64,000 nucleotides of DNA from an uncultured Prochlorococcus sp. (GCA_902606505.1 CACLGU010000002.1:1-64000); one strand, 5' to 3'; shown: positions 51,985 through 63,873, numbered from the stretch's first letter. Numbers and translations: made by a program. Notes: generated by a model from the sequence alone, not told the origin.

Positions 51985-52980
51985 GTGACAAGTTTTATCA
52001 CGGCAATGCAGAGTAAAGAATCGAACTTTAATCTAACCAATAGTAGATTAAGGTTAGTAAGTGGGACAACAAATCCTAAATTAGCTGAAGAAATTGCATC
52101 ATACTTAGGGATTGAAAATGTACCTTTAATATCCAAAAGATTTGCTGATGGAGAACTTTATGTCCAGATTCAGCAATCTATTAGAGGTTGTGATGTGTTC
52201 CTGATACAACCTACATGTGCTCCTGTAAACGATAGTTTGATGGAACTTATGATAATGGTTGACGCATGCAAGAGAGCGTCTGCAAGACAAATAACCGCTG
52301 TAATCCCCTATTTTGGATATGCAAGGGCAGATAGAAAGACCTCAGGAAGAGAGTCTATAACTGCAAAACTTACTGCTAATTTGCTTGAAAAATCAGGAGT
52401 TGATAGGGTTCTTGCTATGGATTTACATTCAGCTCAAATTCAAGGGTATTTTGACATTCCATGCGATCATATTTACGGTTCACCTGTGTTAATTGATTAT
52501 CTTGAAACGTTAGATTTAGAAGAAATAGTTGTCGTCTCTCCTGATGTAGGTGGAGTTGCTAGAGCAAGAGCGTTTGCAAAATTAATGAAAGATGCTCCGT
52601 TGGCTATTATTGATAAAAGGAGATCTGCTCATAATATCGCTGAAAGTCTAACAGTTATTGGTGAAGTTAAAGGTAAGACAGCTATTCTAATAGACGACAT
52701 GATAGACACTGGAGGCACAATTTGTTCTGGAGCTAATTTATTAAAACAAGAAGGAGCTAATAAAATATTTGCATGTGCATCACATGCCGTATTTTCTCCT
52801 CCCTCTTATGAAAGATTAAGTGCTAAGAATCTATTTGAACAAGTTATTGTGACGAATAGCATACCTGTTTTACATAAAGATAATTTTCCGCAGTTAAAAG
52901 TTCTTTCTGTAGCAAATATGCTGGGGGAAGCTATTTGGAGAATTCACGAAGAAAGTTCAGTTAGTTCTATGTTTAGATAA
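51985..52980 (+). CDS. prs: Ribose-phosphate pyrophosphokinase
   Basis: The 331-residue protein makes PRPP from ribose 5-phosphate and ATP. Family marks are FADGELYVQI, PYFGYARADRKTSGRESI, DLHSAQIQGYFDIP, VVSPDVGGVARA and the PRPP loop AILIDDMIDTGGTI. The start is GTG at 51985; an ATG 7 codons later is an alternative, but the extension MTSFITA precedes it in frame. PRPP is the substrate of apt in the same window. Confidence 0.95.
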   Translation: MTSFITAMQSKESNFNLTNSRLRLVSGTTNPKLAEEIASYLGIENVPLISKRFADGELYVQIQQSIRGCDVFLIQPTCAPVNDSLMELMIMVDACKRASARQITAVIPYFGYARADRKTSGRESITAKLTANLLEKSGVDRVLAMDLHSAQIQGYFDIPCDHIYGSPVLIDYLETLDLEEIVVVSPDVGGVARARAFAKLMKDAPLAIIDKRRSAHNIAESLTVIGEVKGKTAILIDDMIDTGGTICSGANLLKQEGANKIFACASHAVFSPPSYERLSAKNLFEQVIVTNSIPVLHKDNFPQLKVLSVANMLGEAIWRIHEESSVSSMFR

Positions 52981-52986
52981 AAGAAA

Positions 52987-53418
52987 TTATTTCCCCTCCA
53001 ATCCTTGTAATTTTTTGAGTCTTTCAGTTTCAATCTTGTATTGTTTTTCTATCTTTTCAGGAACATTATCTGGACATACTTGAAGAGCTGATTCAACTAA
53101 TTGCAAGGATGCAATAAATTGCAATTTTTTCATATCAACTGTTTGTTCTTTCTTCTTTTCTATTATTTTTCCTCCATGTTTTTGTGAAACTACTGATGCG
53201 AAAGTTGCTGAAGCAACGTTTAATGTTTTTGGGAAATCTAAATCAAATCCCTTTCTTGTCGCATTACACAGGAATGAAACCCCCATCCCATGATATAAAT
53301 CTAAATCATTTTTATTTGCAGGCGAATTTTTAACATTTGCATTTAAATAATTAATACTAAACAAAAAAGATGAAGATATTAGGGGGATTGCAAAAATTTT
53401 AGATATTTTAAAACCCAT
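52987..53418 (-). CDS. Exported protein of unknown function, 143 aa
   Basis: An N-terminal signal peptide (hydrophobic about 8-24, cleavage near LNA-NV, residue 28) is followed by a helical domain with two cysteines (51 and 116) in VSFLCNATRKGFDLD and ALQVCPDNVPEKI. A lysine/glutamate-rich C-terminus follows. Probably periplasmic or lumenal. Convergent with prs. I do not recognise a named family. Confidence 0.6.
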   Translation of the reverse strand: MGFKISKIFAIPLISSSFLFSINYLNANVKNSPANKNDLDLYHGMGVSFLCNATRKGFDLDFPKTLNVASATFASVVSQKHGGKIIEKKKEQTVDMKKLQFIASLQLVESALQVCPDNVPEKIEKQYKIETERLKKLQGLEGK

Positions 53419-53490
53419 ATTTGATTCATTTTTAATTCATATATTAAACATACCATTTTTTATTTTTTAAACTAAATCTGAAAATAGAAT

Positions 53491-54030
53491 TTATTTAATA
53501 GTTTTAATTTCGTGATGATTTTCTACTATTTTCAAGATATTATTTTTCCATGAATATATAACCCTAAATCTATAATTATCAGAATCTAAAAGTCTTGTAT
53601 GTTCAAGTATATACCAATCTTTGTAAGAAGATTCGAAAATCATTTCGTGCTCGTCGACTTGCTTTATATTTGAGATACCTTCATCATCACTTAAATAAAA
53701 ATTTCCCCTCTTAAGTTGATGGCCTTTTAAAAATGCATGCATTTCTCCTCGTTCTTTATATTGGGGATTTTCCTCAAAGAAATTATATTTTTTTTCTGGG
53801 TACCAAGTGAACTTATAATGCGACTCCCATTCGGATTTACTCTCTAGAGCTTGAATATTTATATTCATACTTAAATTATAAGTTTTTTGTGCTTCATCAA
53901 GAAAATAAGTTCTATTAGATTTCCACAATCCAATATTCCTCGAAAACCACCTTTTTAAATTACTATTTAAGTTGATTTCAGGAGGGTTTTCACCAAAATG
54001 TAAATTTTTCTTTTGATTAATAACAACCAT
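53491..54030 (-). CDS. Possible lipocalin-like protein (CpeS/CpcS-related?), 179 aa
   Basis: Soluble, beta-rich protein. SRNIGLWKSNRTYFLDEAQKT near residue 34 followed by repeated beta strands resembles the opening of lipocalin-fold bilin lyases (GxWxSxRT...). The C-terminal NYRFRVIYSWKNNILKIVENHHEIK also fits a barrel strand pair. The similarity is weak, and a lyase role is uncertain in an organism without phycobilisomes. Divergent from sasA. Confidence 0.5.
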   Translation of the reverse strand: MVVINQKKNLHFGENPPEINLNSNLKRWFSRNIGLWKSNRTYFLDEAQKTYNLSMNINIQALESKSEWESHYKFTWYPEKKYNFFEENPQYKERGEMHAFLKGHQLKRGNFYLSDDEGISNIKQVDEHEMIFESSYKDWYILEHTRLLDSDNYRFRVIYSWKNNILKIVENHHEIKTIK

Positions 54031-54136
54031 ATATAAATAAGTCCTATTTATTTAATAGCTTATCTGTAAAATAAAAATAAATATCTTAAGGTGTTTATAA
54101 GGATTAACAGCTTTTCAACACTTCAGAGGAAATCAT

Positions 54137-55255
54137 TTGAATGATAAAAAAGAGTTAAAATTAATACTTGTGGCAGCTAGAAATCAACTTTCTAGTAATG
54201 ATATTAAGTCCCTAATAGCCTATTTAGAATCAGATGATTGTGAATTTGAGATATCTCTCCAGATTTCTGAGCCTACAGAGCAACCAGAATTACTTGAATT
54301 ACATAGATTAGTTGCTATTCCCGCTCTTATAAAAGTTTCTCCAGCTCCAAAACAAATATTTGCTGGAAGTAATATTTTTTCTCAGTTGCAAAAGTGGTTG
54401 CCAAGATGGACACAGGAAGGCTTAACAAAAAATCTTGGGATTAATTTGCAACCATCTAAAATTGATTCAATAAGGACTCAAAAAGAATTTCTATTGGAAG
54501 ACGAACTTCTCGTTTTAAGACAAGAAAATGAGACTTTAACAAAAAGAATAGAGTCTCAGGAGAGATTATTAAGAATGGTCGCGCATGAATTAAGGACACC
54601 TTTAACGGCTGCCACTTTGGCTGTTCAAAGTCAAAAACTTGGACAAATAGACATTTCAAAATTGCAAGAGGTAATTAAAAGACGTCTAGAAGAGATTGAA
54701 CTCTTATCTCAGGATCTATTAGAGGTTGGAACAACCAAATGGGAAGCCTTATTTAATCCTCAGAAAATTGATTTAGGTAATATTAGTGCTGAAGTAATAC
54801 TCGAATTAGAAAAATTCTGGAGATTAAGGAATATTGAAATTGATACTGATATTCCATCTGATCTGCCAAGTGTATTTGCAGATCAAAGAAGAATGAGGCA
54901 AGTATTTTTAAATTTAATTGAAAATGCTATTAAATTTTCTAGAGACTCTGGATCTATAAAAATCACTATGATTCACAAGACAAATCAATGGGTAGAAATA
55001 ACAATTTGTGACAAAGGTGCAGGTATTCCTTTGAGCGAACAAAAAAGAATTTTTCTTGATAGGGTAAGACTTCCGCAAACTTCTGAAGGAACTTCAGGAT
55101 TTGGCATAGGGTTATCAGTCTGTAGGAGAATAGTACAAGTCCATGGAGGAAGAATATGGGTTGTATCTGAGATTGGTGTAGGTTCCTGCTTCCATTTCAC
55201 AGTTCCTGTGTGGCAAGGACAAAACAAAGAGCAACAATACTTGACGAAAGGCTAG
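54137..55255 (+). CDS. sasA: Circadian adaptive-response histidine kinase SasA
   Basis: The 372-residue protein has an N-terminal KaiB-like thioredoxin-fold domain (about 8-95: [14 protein letters not shown]...[17 protein letters not shown]). A coiled linker and a HisKA domain follow, with His150 in [14 protein letters not shown], then the ATPase domain ([35 protein letters not shown]). This order defines SasA, which binds KaiC and signals to RpaA. The start codon is TTG at 54137 after GAGGAAATCA. kai genes are not in the window. Confidence 0.93.
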   Translation: MNDKKELKLILVAARNQLSSNDIKSLIAYLESDDCEFEISLQISEPTEQPELLELHRLVAIPALIKVSPAPKQIFAGSNIFSQLQKWLPRWTQEGLTKNLGINLQPSKIDSIRTQKEFLLEDELLVLRQENETLTKRIESQERLLRMVAHELRTPLTAATLAVQSQKLGQIDISKLQEVIKRRLEEIELLSQDLLEVGTTKWEALFNPQKIDLGNISAEVILELEKFWRLRNIEIDTDIPSDLPSVFADQRRMRQVFLNLIENAIKFSRDSGSIKITMIHKTNQWVEITICDKGAGIPLSEQKRIFLDRVRLPQTSEGTSGFGIGLSVCRRIVQVHGGRIWVVSEIGVGSCFHFTVPVWQGQNKEQQYLTKG

Positions 55256-55296
55256 CCTGACTCTTAGTTTTTAATAAGCTGTTATGCTGATTTCCT

Positions 55297-55369
55297 GGCC
55301 CCATCGTCTAGAGGCCTAGGACACCTCCCTTTCACGGAGGCGACAGGGGTTCGAATCCCCTTGGGGCTA
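55297..55369 (+). tRNA. tRNA-Glu(TTC)
   Basis: Plus-strand cloverleaf of 73 nt: acceptor GGCCCCA/TGGGGCT with a G1-U72 wobble, anticodon arm CCTCC-CTTTCAC-GGAGG with anticodon TTC, and T-arm AGGGG-TTCGAAT-CCCCT. CCA is not encoded. In cyanobacteria this tRNA also supplies glutamate for tetrapyrrole synthesis. Confidence 0.95.
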
Positions 55370-55384
55370 TTATCAAAATTTAAA

Positions 55385-55921
55385 CTAATTTATTGATAAT
55401 TTTGCTTGCCTATCTACGGCAATCAAATTTTCTGAAAGATCTTTTTTAAGTCTTTTCTCTATCATTCCTATTGGCATCCATTGACAACCTTGAACAGTTA
55501 GATCGTAAATTAATGAATTTTTTGAAGTATCTTTAATATTTTGAATTTTCCAACTACCTTCAAATTTTCTGAAATCCCCTTTAATTAAACTGAACTTTAA
55601 AAGTCCAAGCTCCTTATCTTCGAATAAATCGATGGTTACTTCAGCTGAAAATTTCATACCAAGAAAATCCTGAGCCCCAACTTGTTTAAGGTGAACATTA
55701 TTGTTTTTTTGATATATTTTTTTGCTTGATAATAGATTTGGAATGTAAAGATTTAGTCGATTATAATCCGTTAAGACTTTCCACAAAGAATCAAAACTCG
55801 CAGAGGTTGTAAGTTGAGCTGCAAGTCTTCTCGTTCCTCCAGAAAGCTTTTCCATCGTTTGCTCAATTGTCTGGTAATCATTGTTTTTAGAATGATCTTC
55901 TGATTCTTGAGAATTATTCAT
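55385..55921 (-). CDS. SRPBCC/START-fold (cyclase/dehydrase-like) protein
   Basis: The 178-residue protein has an N-terminal polar tail of about 30 residues. A COQ10/cyclase-like ligand-binding fold follows: SFDSLWKVLTDYNRLNLYIPNLLSSKKI, a LKQVGAQDFLGMKFSAEVTIDL strand region and the C-terminal helix EKRLKKDLSENLIAVDRQA. Such proteins bind hydrophobic ligands such as lipids or quinones. Specific role unknown. Divergent from petH. Confidence 0.75.
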   Translation of the reverse strand: MNNSQESEDHSKNNDYQTIEQTMEKLSGGTRRLAAQLTTSASFDSLWKVLTDYNRLNLYIPNLLSSKKIYQKNNNVHLKQVGAQDFLGMKFSAEVTIDLFEDKELGLLKFSLIKGDFRKFEGSWKIQNIKDTSKNSLIYDLTVQGCQWMPIGMIEKRLKKDLSENLIAVDRQAKLSIN

Positions 55922-56078
55922 ATATGAATTTTTTAACCAAATAAAAAATTATTTCTGTGTAACTATACTGATAAAAACAACAAATACTGAAAAATAAAAA
56001 TAATTTCTTTGATTTATTCCGATCTCAAAACGTAACCATTTTTGTGAATTCACTACAAATTAAACTACAAATTGATAA

Positions 56079-57215
<1,137 letters not shown>

Positions 57216-57325
57216 ATATTTGATATTTAGATTTCAGTTTCACCTTCTAAATACTTTTTGGTTTAGACACAATATGTAGCTAATCTTAGAAAAAAAGAGG
57301 ATTTTAAAAAAAGAATACTAAAAAT

Positions 57326-58849
57326 ATGCCTTCAACTTTAAGTAATCCTCTAAGATTAGGTTTACGGCAGGAAAGAGTCATATCTCCACAGTGCTTAGTA
57401 ATTTTTGGTGCTAGTGGAGATCTTACTCACAGAAAATTAATACCAGCCTTATTTGAACTCTATTTGCAAAGAAGAATTCCTAGCGAATTTGGAATAGTTG
57501 GTTGTGCGAGAAGACCTTGGACTGATAATGAGTTTAGAGAAAAGATGAAAGTAAAGCTATGCAATCAAATATCAGGTAAAGAAAGGGAGTGGGAACAATT
57601 TTCTAATTATCTTTTCTATGAACCAGTTGACTTGCAACAAAGTGATCATGTTCTTGGGCTTTCTAAAAGATTAAATGAAATTGATAAAACGCAAGCTACT
57701 CATGGGAATAGAACATTTTATTTATCAGTATCTCCGAATTTCTATGCAAGTGGATGTAAGGCTCTTAAGGCAGCTGGCCTTTTAAATGACCCTAAGAAAA
57801 GTCGTTTAGTGATTGAAAAACCTTTTGGAAGAGATTATTTAAGTGCAAAAAAATTGAATAAAATTGTTCAAAGTTGTGCTGAAGAAAGTCAGATATATAG
57901 GATTGATCATTATTTAGGTAAAGAGACAGTTCAAAATATTCTTGTTTTGAGGTTTGCCAACACTATTTTTGAACCAATCTGGAACAGAAATTATATATCC
58001 AGTGTTCAAATTACTTCATCTGAAACAGTGGGTGTTGAAGATAGAGCAGGTTATTACGAAAGTTCTGGTGCTTTAAGGGATATGCTTCAAAATCATATGA
58101 CTCAAATGCTTGCTGTGACTGCTATGGAACCTCCTGGAAGGTTTGAACCAGAAGCAATAAGAAATGAAAAAGCTAAGGTTCTTCAAGCTTCAAAACTTGC
58201 TGACGAAAATGAACCGTGGAATTGTTGCATAAGAGGTCAATATGGAGAGGGAGGAAATATTTCAAATCTTCTCAAAGGATATAGGCAGGAAGATGGTGTT
58301 AATTGTAGTAGTACAACAGAAACTTATATTGCGACAAAAGTTTTTGTTGATAATTGGCGTTGGCAAGGGGTTCCTTTTTATTTGAGAACCGGGAAAAGAC
58401 TTCCTAAAAGACTTGGAGAAATAGTCTTAACTTTTAAAGACGTTCCTGTTCATTTATTTGAATCAACAATTATAAATCCTTCTCCAAATCAACTTATACT
58501 TAGGATTCAGCCAAATGAAGGTGCTACTTTCAAATTTGAGGTAAAATCTCCTGGTTCTGGAATGAAATCGAGACCCGTTGAGATGGAGTTTTCTTATGAT
58601 GAATCATTTGGAGAACCCTCAGATGAAGGCTATGTAAGATTATTAGCTGATGCAATGCTTTCTGATCCAACCTTATTTACTAGAAGTGATGAAGTAGAGG
58701 CAGCCTGGAAACTTTATACGCCATTAATAGAATTGATGGATAATTCTCCTTGGAAGTTACCTATTTATAATTATGAATCTATGACATGGGGACCTCCTGA
58801 GTCTGATCAATTACTTTCAAAAGATAATATTTTCTGGCGTAGACCTTAG
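57326..58849 (+). CDS. zwf: Glucose-6-phosphate 1-dehydrogenase
   Basis: The 507-residue protein has the NADP fold IFGASGDLTHRKL, the substrate site RIDHYLGKETVQNIL and EKPFGRDYLSA. It is the first step of the oxidative pentose phosphate pathway, the main night-time source of NADPH. opcA, its redox-linked activator, starts 2 nt after the stop, so the pair is co-expressed. Confidence 0.97.
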   Translation: MPSTLSNPLRLGLRQERVISPQCLVIFGASGDLTHRKLIPALFELYLQRRIPSEFGIVGCARRPWTDNEFREKMKVKLCNQISGKEREWEQFSNYLFYEPVDLQQSDHVLGLSKRLNEIDKTQATHGNRTFYLSVSPNFYASGCKALKAAGLLNDPKKSRLVIEKPFGRDYLSAKKLNKIVQSCAEESQIYRIDHYLGKETVQNILVLRFANTIFEPIWNRNYISSVQITSSETVGVEDRAGYYESSGALRDMLQNHMTQMLAVTAMEPPGRFEPEAIRNEKAKVLQASKLADENEPWNCCIRGQYGEGGNISNLLKGYRQEDGVNCSSTTETYIATKVFVDNWRWQGVPFYLRTGKRLPKRLGEIVLTFKDVPVHLFESTIINPSPNQLILRIQPNEGATFKFEVKSPGSGMKSRPVEMEFSYDESFGEPSDEGYVRLLADAMLSDPTLFTRSDEVEAAWKLYTPLIELMDNSPWKLPIYNYESMTWGPPESDQLLSKDNIFWRRP

Positions 58850-58851
58850 AA

Positions 58852-60153
58852 ATGAAACCTCAACTAACACTCCAAACTCCATTAGAGCTGCCTTATCAGG
58901 AAATTTCTAATTATCTTAATAAATTATGGATTTCAGAAGATAAAGAAAATACTGGAGCAAATACTTTTACACTAATGGTCTGGCAGCCTGCTTGGCTAGA
59001 ACAATGTTTGGTTCAAAAAGGATTAGTAAGTGGACCAATTACGGGGAATTTAAGTCCAGAGATAATTGAAGTTGCTAAAAAATTTATATTAGATCAAGGA
59101 CTTCCTCTCACTACTTCGCTTAATAGTGAAGAATTATTGAATTTGTTGAAGGAAAATTTATCTAATAAAGACTTTGAAGACTTTAGGGGACAATTTTTTG
59201 AATCATCAATAAGTACATTAAACCCAAGAAGATTAATAACTCTAGCACCAACATTAAATAAAAATTCAGATATCAAAACTTTTGTATCCGCTTACTGTCC
59301 ATTAAGTGATACTCCAGCTTTGCAACCTATATGTGGTGATTTAGTTGTTATTAGGGGAGACTCAGCATCAATATCCCATAAAGGATTAAAAATAATTGAT
59401 GAATTAACTATTGATGAATTGCCTTCTTGGTTGTGGTGGAATGGAAGCTTAGATGAATCGCCCGAAATTTTCGAATATTTTACTAATCATGGTCTTAGGT
59501 TAATAATTGATTCAGCTCTTGGATCGCCTAACAGATGTTTAAAAGTTTTAGATCAATTGAATAATTCAAATAAAGCTATTAATGATTTGAATTGGGTTAG
59601 GTTAAAAAATTGGAGGGAATCATTGGCAATGATTTTTGATCCGCCTTCGAGAAGACCAATTTTAGATCACATCACTGATATTGATATTGATATCGCAGGA
59701 GATCATATCATTCAAGCTTTGTTTTTGATCTCATGGATTAGCGATAAACTTGGTTGGTCTTTTCTAAGAGTTGAAAGGGAAGCAGAATCAATAAAAATAG
59801 AGTTTGAAAGAATTAATGGCGAAATAATTTCTGCATCAATTAATCCCTTATCTTTGGGAAATCCAAGTATTCATTTAGGACAAGTTATTGGATTGAGGTT
59901 GATTTCAAAAATTAGTGAGGTTCAAAAAAATAACACTTGTGTAATACTTGGCTGTGAATCAGTGGAATGTATGAGACTTGAAGCAGGGGGAATGGCTAAT
60001 ATGGAATTAATAGAACAAGTTGTTCCAAATTCTTTTTCTACATCAGCGTATGAAGTTAGTAAATTATTGGGAAGTAGTAGAGGTAATACAAGTCCTCTTT
60101 TTGAAAATTCTATTAAAATAGCTCTTCAAATATTTAATGGTTTTAATAACTAA
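58852..60153 (+). CDS. opcA: Glucose-6-phosphate dehydrogenase assembly/activator protein OpcA
   Basis: The 433-residue protein begins MKPQLTLQTPLELPYQEI. Its sequence (TLMVWQPAWLEQCL, VSAYCPLSD, LPSWLWWNG, RLKNWRESLAMIFDPPSRRP) and position directly after zwf identify the cyanobacterial OpcA family. OpcA activates and oligomerises Zwf in a redox-dependent manner. Cysteines for redox control are present in the C-terminal half (CVILGCESVECMRLE). Confidence 0.93.
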   Translation: MKPQLTLQTPLELPYQEISNYLNKLWISEDKENTGANTFTLMVWQPAWLEQCLVQKGLVSGPITGNLSPEIIEVAKKFILDQGLPLTTSLNSEELLNLLKENLSNKDFEDFRGQFFESSISTLNPRRLITLAPTLNKNSDIKTFVSAYCPLSDTPALQPICGDLVVIRGDSASISHKGLKIIDELTIDELPSWLWWNGSLDESPEIFEYFTNHGLRLIIDSALGSPNRCLKVLDQLNNSNKAINDLNWVRLKNWRESLAMIFDPPSRRPILDHITDIDIDIAGDHIIQALFLISWISDKLGWSFLRVEREAESIKIEFERINGEIISASINPLSLGNPSIHLGQVIGLRLISKISEVQKNNTCVILGCESVECMRLEAGGMANMELIEQVVPNSFSTSAYEVSKLLGSSRGNTSPLFENSIKIALQIFNGFNN

Positions 60154-60156
60154 TAA

Positions 60157-61548
60157 ATGCCTTGTGTAATATCTTCTCCTTCAACTGATAGTGGGAAAAC
60201 TACATTATCACTTTTGATATCTTGTTGGGCTTTCTCAAAAGGTATAAAGATACAAACTTTCAAGGTTGGCCCCGATTATCTAGATCAACAACAACTTAGT
60301 TCAATTGGGCAACCCATTTGTAGGAATTTAGATATTTTTTTAAGTGGTGAGGAATGGGTTCAAGAAAGTTTTTTAAAACATTCATTAAAATATGAATTCT
60401 CATTAATTGAAGGAGCAATGGGTCTCTTTGATGGATTAGGTTCGACAAGCTACTCAAGCACAGCAAATATCTCTAAACTTCTAAATGCTCCAGTAATTTT
60501 TATTCTTAATGCTAAAGGTCAAGTAGCTTCCCTTTTGGCGACTGTTCGAGGTTTTAGAGATTTCGATAGTGAATTGTCCATATCAGGAATTATATTTAAC
60601 AACGTTAATTCAGATAGACATAAAAAATTAATCGAAGAAGTTTTTAAAAACGAAGCTATCGAAATTCTTGGTTTTTTACCATCTGATTCAAAAATAACTT
60701 TAAACAAAGCTAATTTAGGTTTGATATCTCCATTGGATAATGGTAAAGAAATTGATATTGAATATTTTGCAACTTTCGCCGAAAGAAATCTTGATGTATT
60801 TTCTATTATTAAATTCCTTAAATCTCCTCAAAAGAAAATATTGAATTCTGAATGTTTTAAAGATTTTAAAATAGATAAGTGTAAACCTATCGCAATTGCA
60901 GAAGATAAAATCTTTCATTTTCAATATCCTGAAACTAGGGAGTTTTTGAGTGAAATGGGAATCCCATTGATTTCCTGGAGTATTTATGATGATGAAGAAA
61001 TACCTAATGAGGCTTCTTCTTTAATTATTCCTGGGGGATTCCCTGAAAAATATGCTGATCATATAAGTAACTCTAAAAAAAGCTTAAATTCGTTAAGGAA
61101 ATTCCGCAAAAATGGATTTATATATGCAGAGTGTGGAGGAATGATGCTTTTAGGGGACTTTATAAAAGATGAAAATGGTAATAATCATAGAATGACTGGT
61201 ATCCTGCCTTTTAGATTTAAAAAAAGTAAACTTACAGTAGGTTACAGATACATTAAGGGTTTAAAAGATACTCCGATCATCAAACAAAATCAATTAATTA
61301 GAGGACATGAATTTCATTATTGGGAAATTGAAAATAATTTATCTGAACTTAATTTATTAAAAGTTGAAAATCAGAAGAAACTATCTTCCCCATGGAAAAT
61401 TAGATCTTGGGAAACTGAATACAAAAATGAAGGCTATTTTGATGAAAAATTACATGCAAGTTGGATTCACTTACATTTGCCAAGTTCTCCAGAATTAGCA
61501 AAAAACTTTATAAATACCACCCAAATTAGTTTTTCAAAGGATTCTTAA
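60157..61548 (+). CDS. cobB: Cobyrinate a,c-diamide synthase
   Basis: The 463-residue CbiA/CobB-family protein has N-terminal P-loop SSPSTDSGKTTLSLL and KVGPDYLDQQQL. The glutamine amidotransferase half has YAECGGMMLLG with the nucleophile Cys, plus GHEFHYWEI and the C-terminal ASWIHLHLPS. It amidates the a and c side chains in cobalamin synthesis. Starts 3 nt after opcA; the functional link is not obvious. Overlaps the convergent PAP2-like gene by 4 nt. Confidence 0.93.
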   Translation: MPCVISSPSTDSGKTTLSLLISCWAFSKGIKIQTFKVGPDYLDQQQLSSIGQPICRNLDIFLSGEEWVQESFLKHSLKYEFSLIEGAMGLFDGLGSTSYSSTANISKLLNAPVIFILNAKGQVASLLATVRGFRDFDSELSISGIIFNNVNSDRHKKLIEEVFKNEAIEILGFLPSDSKITLNKANLGLISPLDNGKEIDIEYFATFAERNLDVFSIIKFLKSPQKKILNSECFKDFKIDKCKPIAIAEDKIFHFQYPETREFLSEMGIPLISWSIYDDEEIPNEASSLIIPGGFPEKYADHISNSKKSLNSLRKFRKNGFIYAECGGMMLLGDFIKDENGNNHRMTGILPFRFKKSKLTVGYRYIKGLKDTPIIKQNQLIRGHEFHYWEIENNLSELNLLKVENQKKLSSPWKIRSWETEYKNEGYFDEKLHASWIHLHLPSSPELAKNFINTTQISFSKDS

Positions 61549-62024
61549 TTTATTATCAAATCAAATATTTTGAGAGGAGAACCTAAAATAAACATTCCAG
61601 GCAGAGTAATTAATGGTCCTAATAAACTACCCACTATGACCTCAATTTTTGTATGGCCCAGGGTTTCTTTTAAAAATAATTCAGATTTAGGATCTAGTTT
61701 TTTTGATAGTTTGTTGATTTCTGCAGCTTGTATTCCAGCTGATTTTCTAACACCACTAGCGTCATACATAACTATTAGCGCTACAGCAACTGATATTGCG
61801 AATATTGAGCTATCAAATCCCAATTCATAACCTACACCAGATGCAGCACCAGTTATTAAAGCCGAATGGCTTGAAGGCATACCACCAGTCTCGAAAATAA
61901 TTCCAAACCTGATCTCTCCAGTTGAAAAGAAATTGAATACAATTTTTAAAAATTGAGCTAGTAAACAGGATAATAAGCTCCAGAAAAGAACTGAATTATT
62001 AAAAAAGGTAAAAAACTCAGACAT
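61545..62024 (-). CDS. Divergent PAP2-family membrane phosphatase-like protein
   Basis: The 159-residue membrane protein has four hydrophobic segments, the signature GGMPSSHSALITGAASGVG and YDASGVRKSAGIQAAEINKL. These match the DUF212/divergent PAP2 family of small acid-phosphatase-like proteins found in bacteria and plastids. Substrate unknown. It follows crtE by 13 nt on the same strand. Confidence 0.85.
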   Translation of the reverse strand: MSEFFTFFNNSVLFWSLLSCLLAQFLKIVFNFFSTGEIRFGIIFETGGMPSSHSALITGAASGVGYELGFDSSIFAISVAVALIVMYDASGVRKSAGIQAAEINKLSKKLDPKSELFLKETLGHTKIEVIVGSLLGPLITLPGMFILGSPLKIFDLIIN

Positions 62025-62037
62025 GAACTAAAACTAT

Positions 62038-62940
62038 TTATCTATCTCTGTTTGTTATAAAGTCGGCTAATGATATTAAGTGCTTTGCATCTGCCCCCCA
62101 AGGTTCAATTGCTTTTTTTGCTTTTTCAACTAAATCGTATGCTCTTTTCTTTGACTCCTCCATACCAAGTAATTTAGGGTAAGTAGTTTTATCGGCTAAA
62201 AGATCTTTACCAGCAGTTTTACCAAGCTTTTCACTACTTGAAGTTAAATCAAGAATATCATCTATTATTTGGAAGGCCAAACCAATGCCCTCTGCATATG
62301 TTGTTAGAGCTTGTAAAAGTTTTTCGTTAGCGCCTGCGATCATCGCACCTGTTCTTACACAAGCCTTTAATAAAGCCCCAGTCTTATGAAGATGAATATA
62401 TTCGAGGGTATCAAGGTCGACTTCTTTGCCTTCGCATTCTAAATCAACAACTTGCCCTCCGACTAGGCCTGGCGCACCAGCGACTAAGGATAATTCGCCA
62501 ATTACATTTAATAATCTATTTGGATCTACTCCAGGGCTTCTTAAAGAGACCATTTCAAAGGCCCTAGTTAATAAAGCATCGCCTGCAAGAATAGCTATTG
62601 CATCTCCATATACTTTATGATTCGTTGGCCTACCTCTCCTCAAGTCATCATTATCCATAGCGGGAAGATCATCATGAATCAAGGACATTGTATGGATCAT
62701 TTCTATCGCTACTGCTGTAGGAACAGCAAGAGAGGGTTCTCCCCCAGCCAGTGAGCAAGATGCTAAACATAAAATTGGTCTTATTCTTTTACCGCCAGCT
62801 AAAAGGGAATATCTCATTGATTCTCTTAATATTTTTGGATTCTCAGGGCCCAAGGAAAAATCAAGTGCTTCTTCTACAACCTTTCTTGTGTGTTTAAGAT
62901 ACTTTTCAAAATCAGAAATGCTATTTATAACTTCAGTCAT
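62038..62940 (-). CDS. crtE: Geranylgeranyl diphosphate synthase
   Basis: The 300-residue trans-prenyltransferase has [12 protein letters not shown], a first aspartate-rich motif [19 protein letters not shown] (Asp90, 91, 96) and a second in QIIDDILD. It supplies C20 prenyl diphosphate for carotenoids, chlorophyll phytol and quinones. Cyanobacteria usually have one such enzyme of the IspA/CrtE type. 36 nt after folD on the same strand. Confidence 0.92.
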   Translation of the reverse strand: MTEVINSISDFEKYLKHTRKVVEEALDFSLGPENPKILRESMRYSLLAGGKRIRPILCLASCSLAGGEPSLAVPTAVAIEMIHTMSLIHDDLPAMDNDDLRRGRPTNHKVYGDAIAILAGDALLTRAFEMVSLRSPGVDPNRLLNVIGELSLVAGAPGLVGGQVVDLECEGKEVDLDTLEYIHLHKTGALLKACVRTGAMIAGANEKLLQALTTYAEGIGLAFQIIDDILDLTSSSEKLGKTAGKDLLADKTTYPKLLGMEESKKRAYDLVEKAKKAIEPWGADAKHLISLADFITNRDR

Positions 62941-62976
62941 TTTATCCCTTTAGTAAAAAAAATTTCATCTTGGAGT

Positions 62977-63873
62977 TTATGGCAAAAGATCATTGAGATT
63001 TGATGATAAACCAAATTGTTTTTGCCAGCTAAAAATAGTATTCACAAGTAACATTGTTACTGTCATTGGTCCAACGCCTCCCGGTACAGGAGTGTATGCA
63101 AATACTTTTGAAATAACATCTTCTAATAATACATCGCCACATAATCTGGTTTGATTTTTATTGGAACTTTTTAATCTATGTATTCCAACATCAATAATTA
63201 CTGCTCCTTCTTTCACAAAACTAGAATCTATAAGATTGGGTTTTCCTGCAGCCGCAATTAGTACGTCGGCTTCTCTACAGATTTTATTCAAATTTAATGT
63301 TTTTGAATGAGTCATTGTTACCGTGCCATTAAGATTCAACAACATAAGCGATAGGGGTTTCCCAACAAGCAAACTTCTTCCAATAACAACAATTTTCTTG
63401 CCTTCAATTTTAATATTTTGGGATCTTAACAAATTAATAATTCCTGCTGGTGTGCATGATCTCATCGCAGGCTCATTTTTCACTAATTTCCCGATGTTTA
63501 CCTCATTTAATCCATCTACATCTTTGCTTGGATTAATATGGCTGATGAGTTTTTGCTCATCAAACTTCTTTGGGATGGGAAGTTGTAGCAACATTCCATC
63601 AATATTCTTGTCTAAGTTTAGTTTGTTTATTAATTGTTCAACTTCTTTTTGCTCTACATTATCTTTAAGATGAAAGATGAAGCTTTTTATTCCGACTCTT
63701 GAACATGCTTTCTCTTTATTATTGACGTAAACACCACTTGCTGGGTCTTCACCTATTCTTATTACGGCTAATCCAGGAGCTCTTTTTGCAATTTCTTTAT
63801 TACTAGAAATATATTCATTTAATCTCTCCTCAATTTCAAGAGATAATTTTTTACCGTCTAATTTTAATGACAT
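62977..63873 (-). CDS. folD: Bifunctional methylenetetrahydrofolate dehydrogenase/cyclohydrolase
   Basis: The 298-residue protein has [14 protein letters not shown] with the catalytic-type lysine, [28 protein letters not shown], the NADP site [17 protein letters not shown] and [14 protein letters not shown]. It interconverts one-carbon folates, supplying the methylene-THF used by TrmFO and thymidylate synthesis. First gene of the folD-crtE-PAP2-like run. Confidence 0.97.
   Translation of the reverse strand: MSLKLDGKKLSLEIEERLNEYISSNKEIAKRAPGLAVIRIGEDPASGVYVNNKEKACSRVGIKSFIFHLKDNVEQKEVEQLINKLNLDKNIDGMLLQLPIPKKFDEQKLISHINPSKDVDGLNEVNIGKLVKNEPAMRSCTPAGIINLLRSQNIKIEGKKIVVIGRSLLVGKPLSLMLLNLNGTVTMTHSKTLNLNKICREADVLIAAAGKPNLIDSSFVKEGAVIIDVGIHRLKSSNKNQTRLCGDVLLEDVISKVFAYTPVPGGVGPMTVTMLLVNTIFSWQKQFGLSSNLNDLLP

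Noticed and set aside
56049-56072. HLR1-like repeat (ACTACAAATT twice) upstream of petH
   Set aside because: The half-sites are 12 bp apart instead of 10 and have CTACA rather than TTACA, so I do not call an RpaB site.
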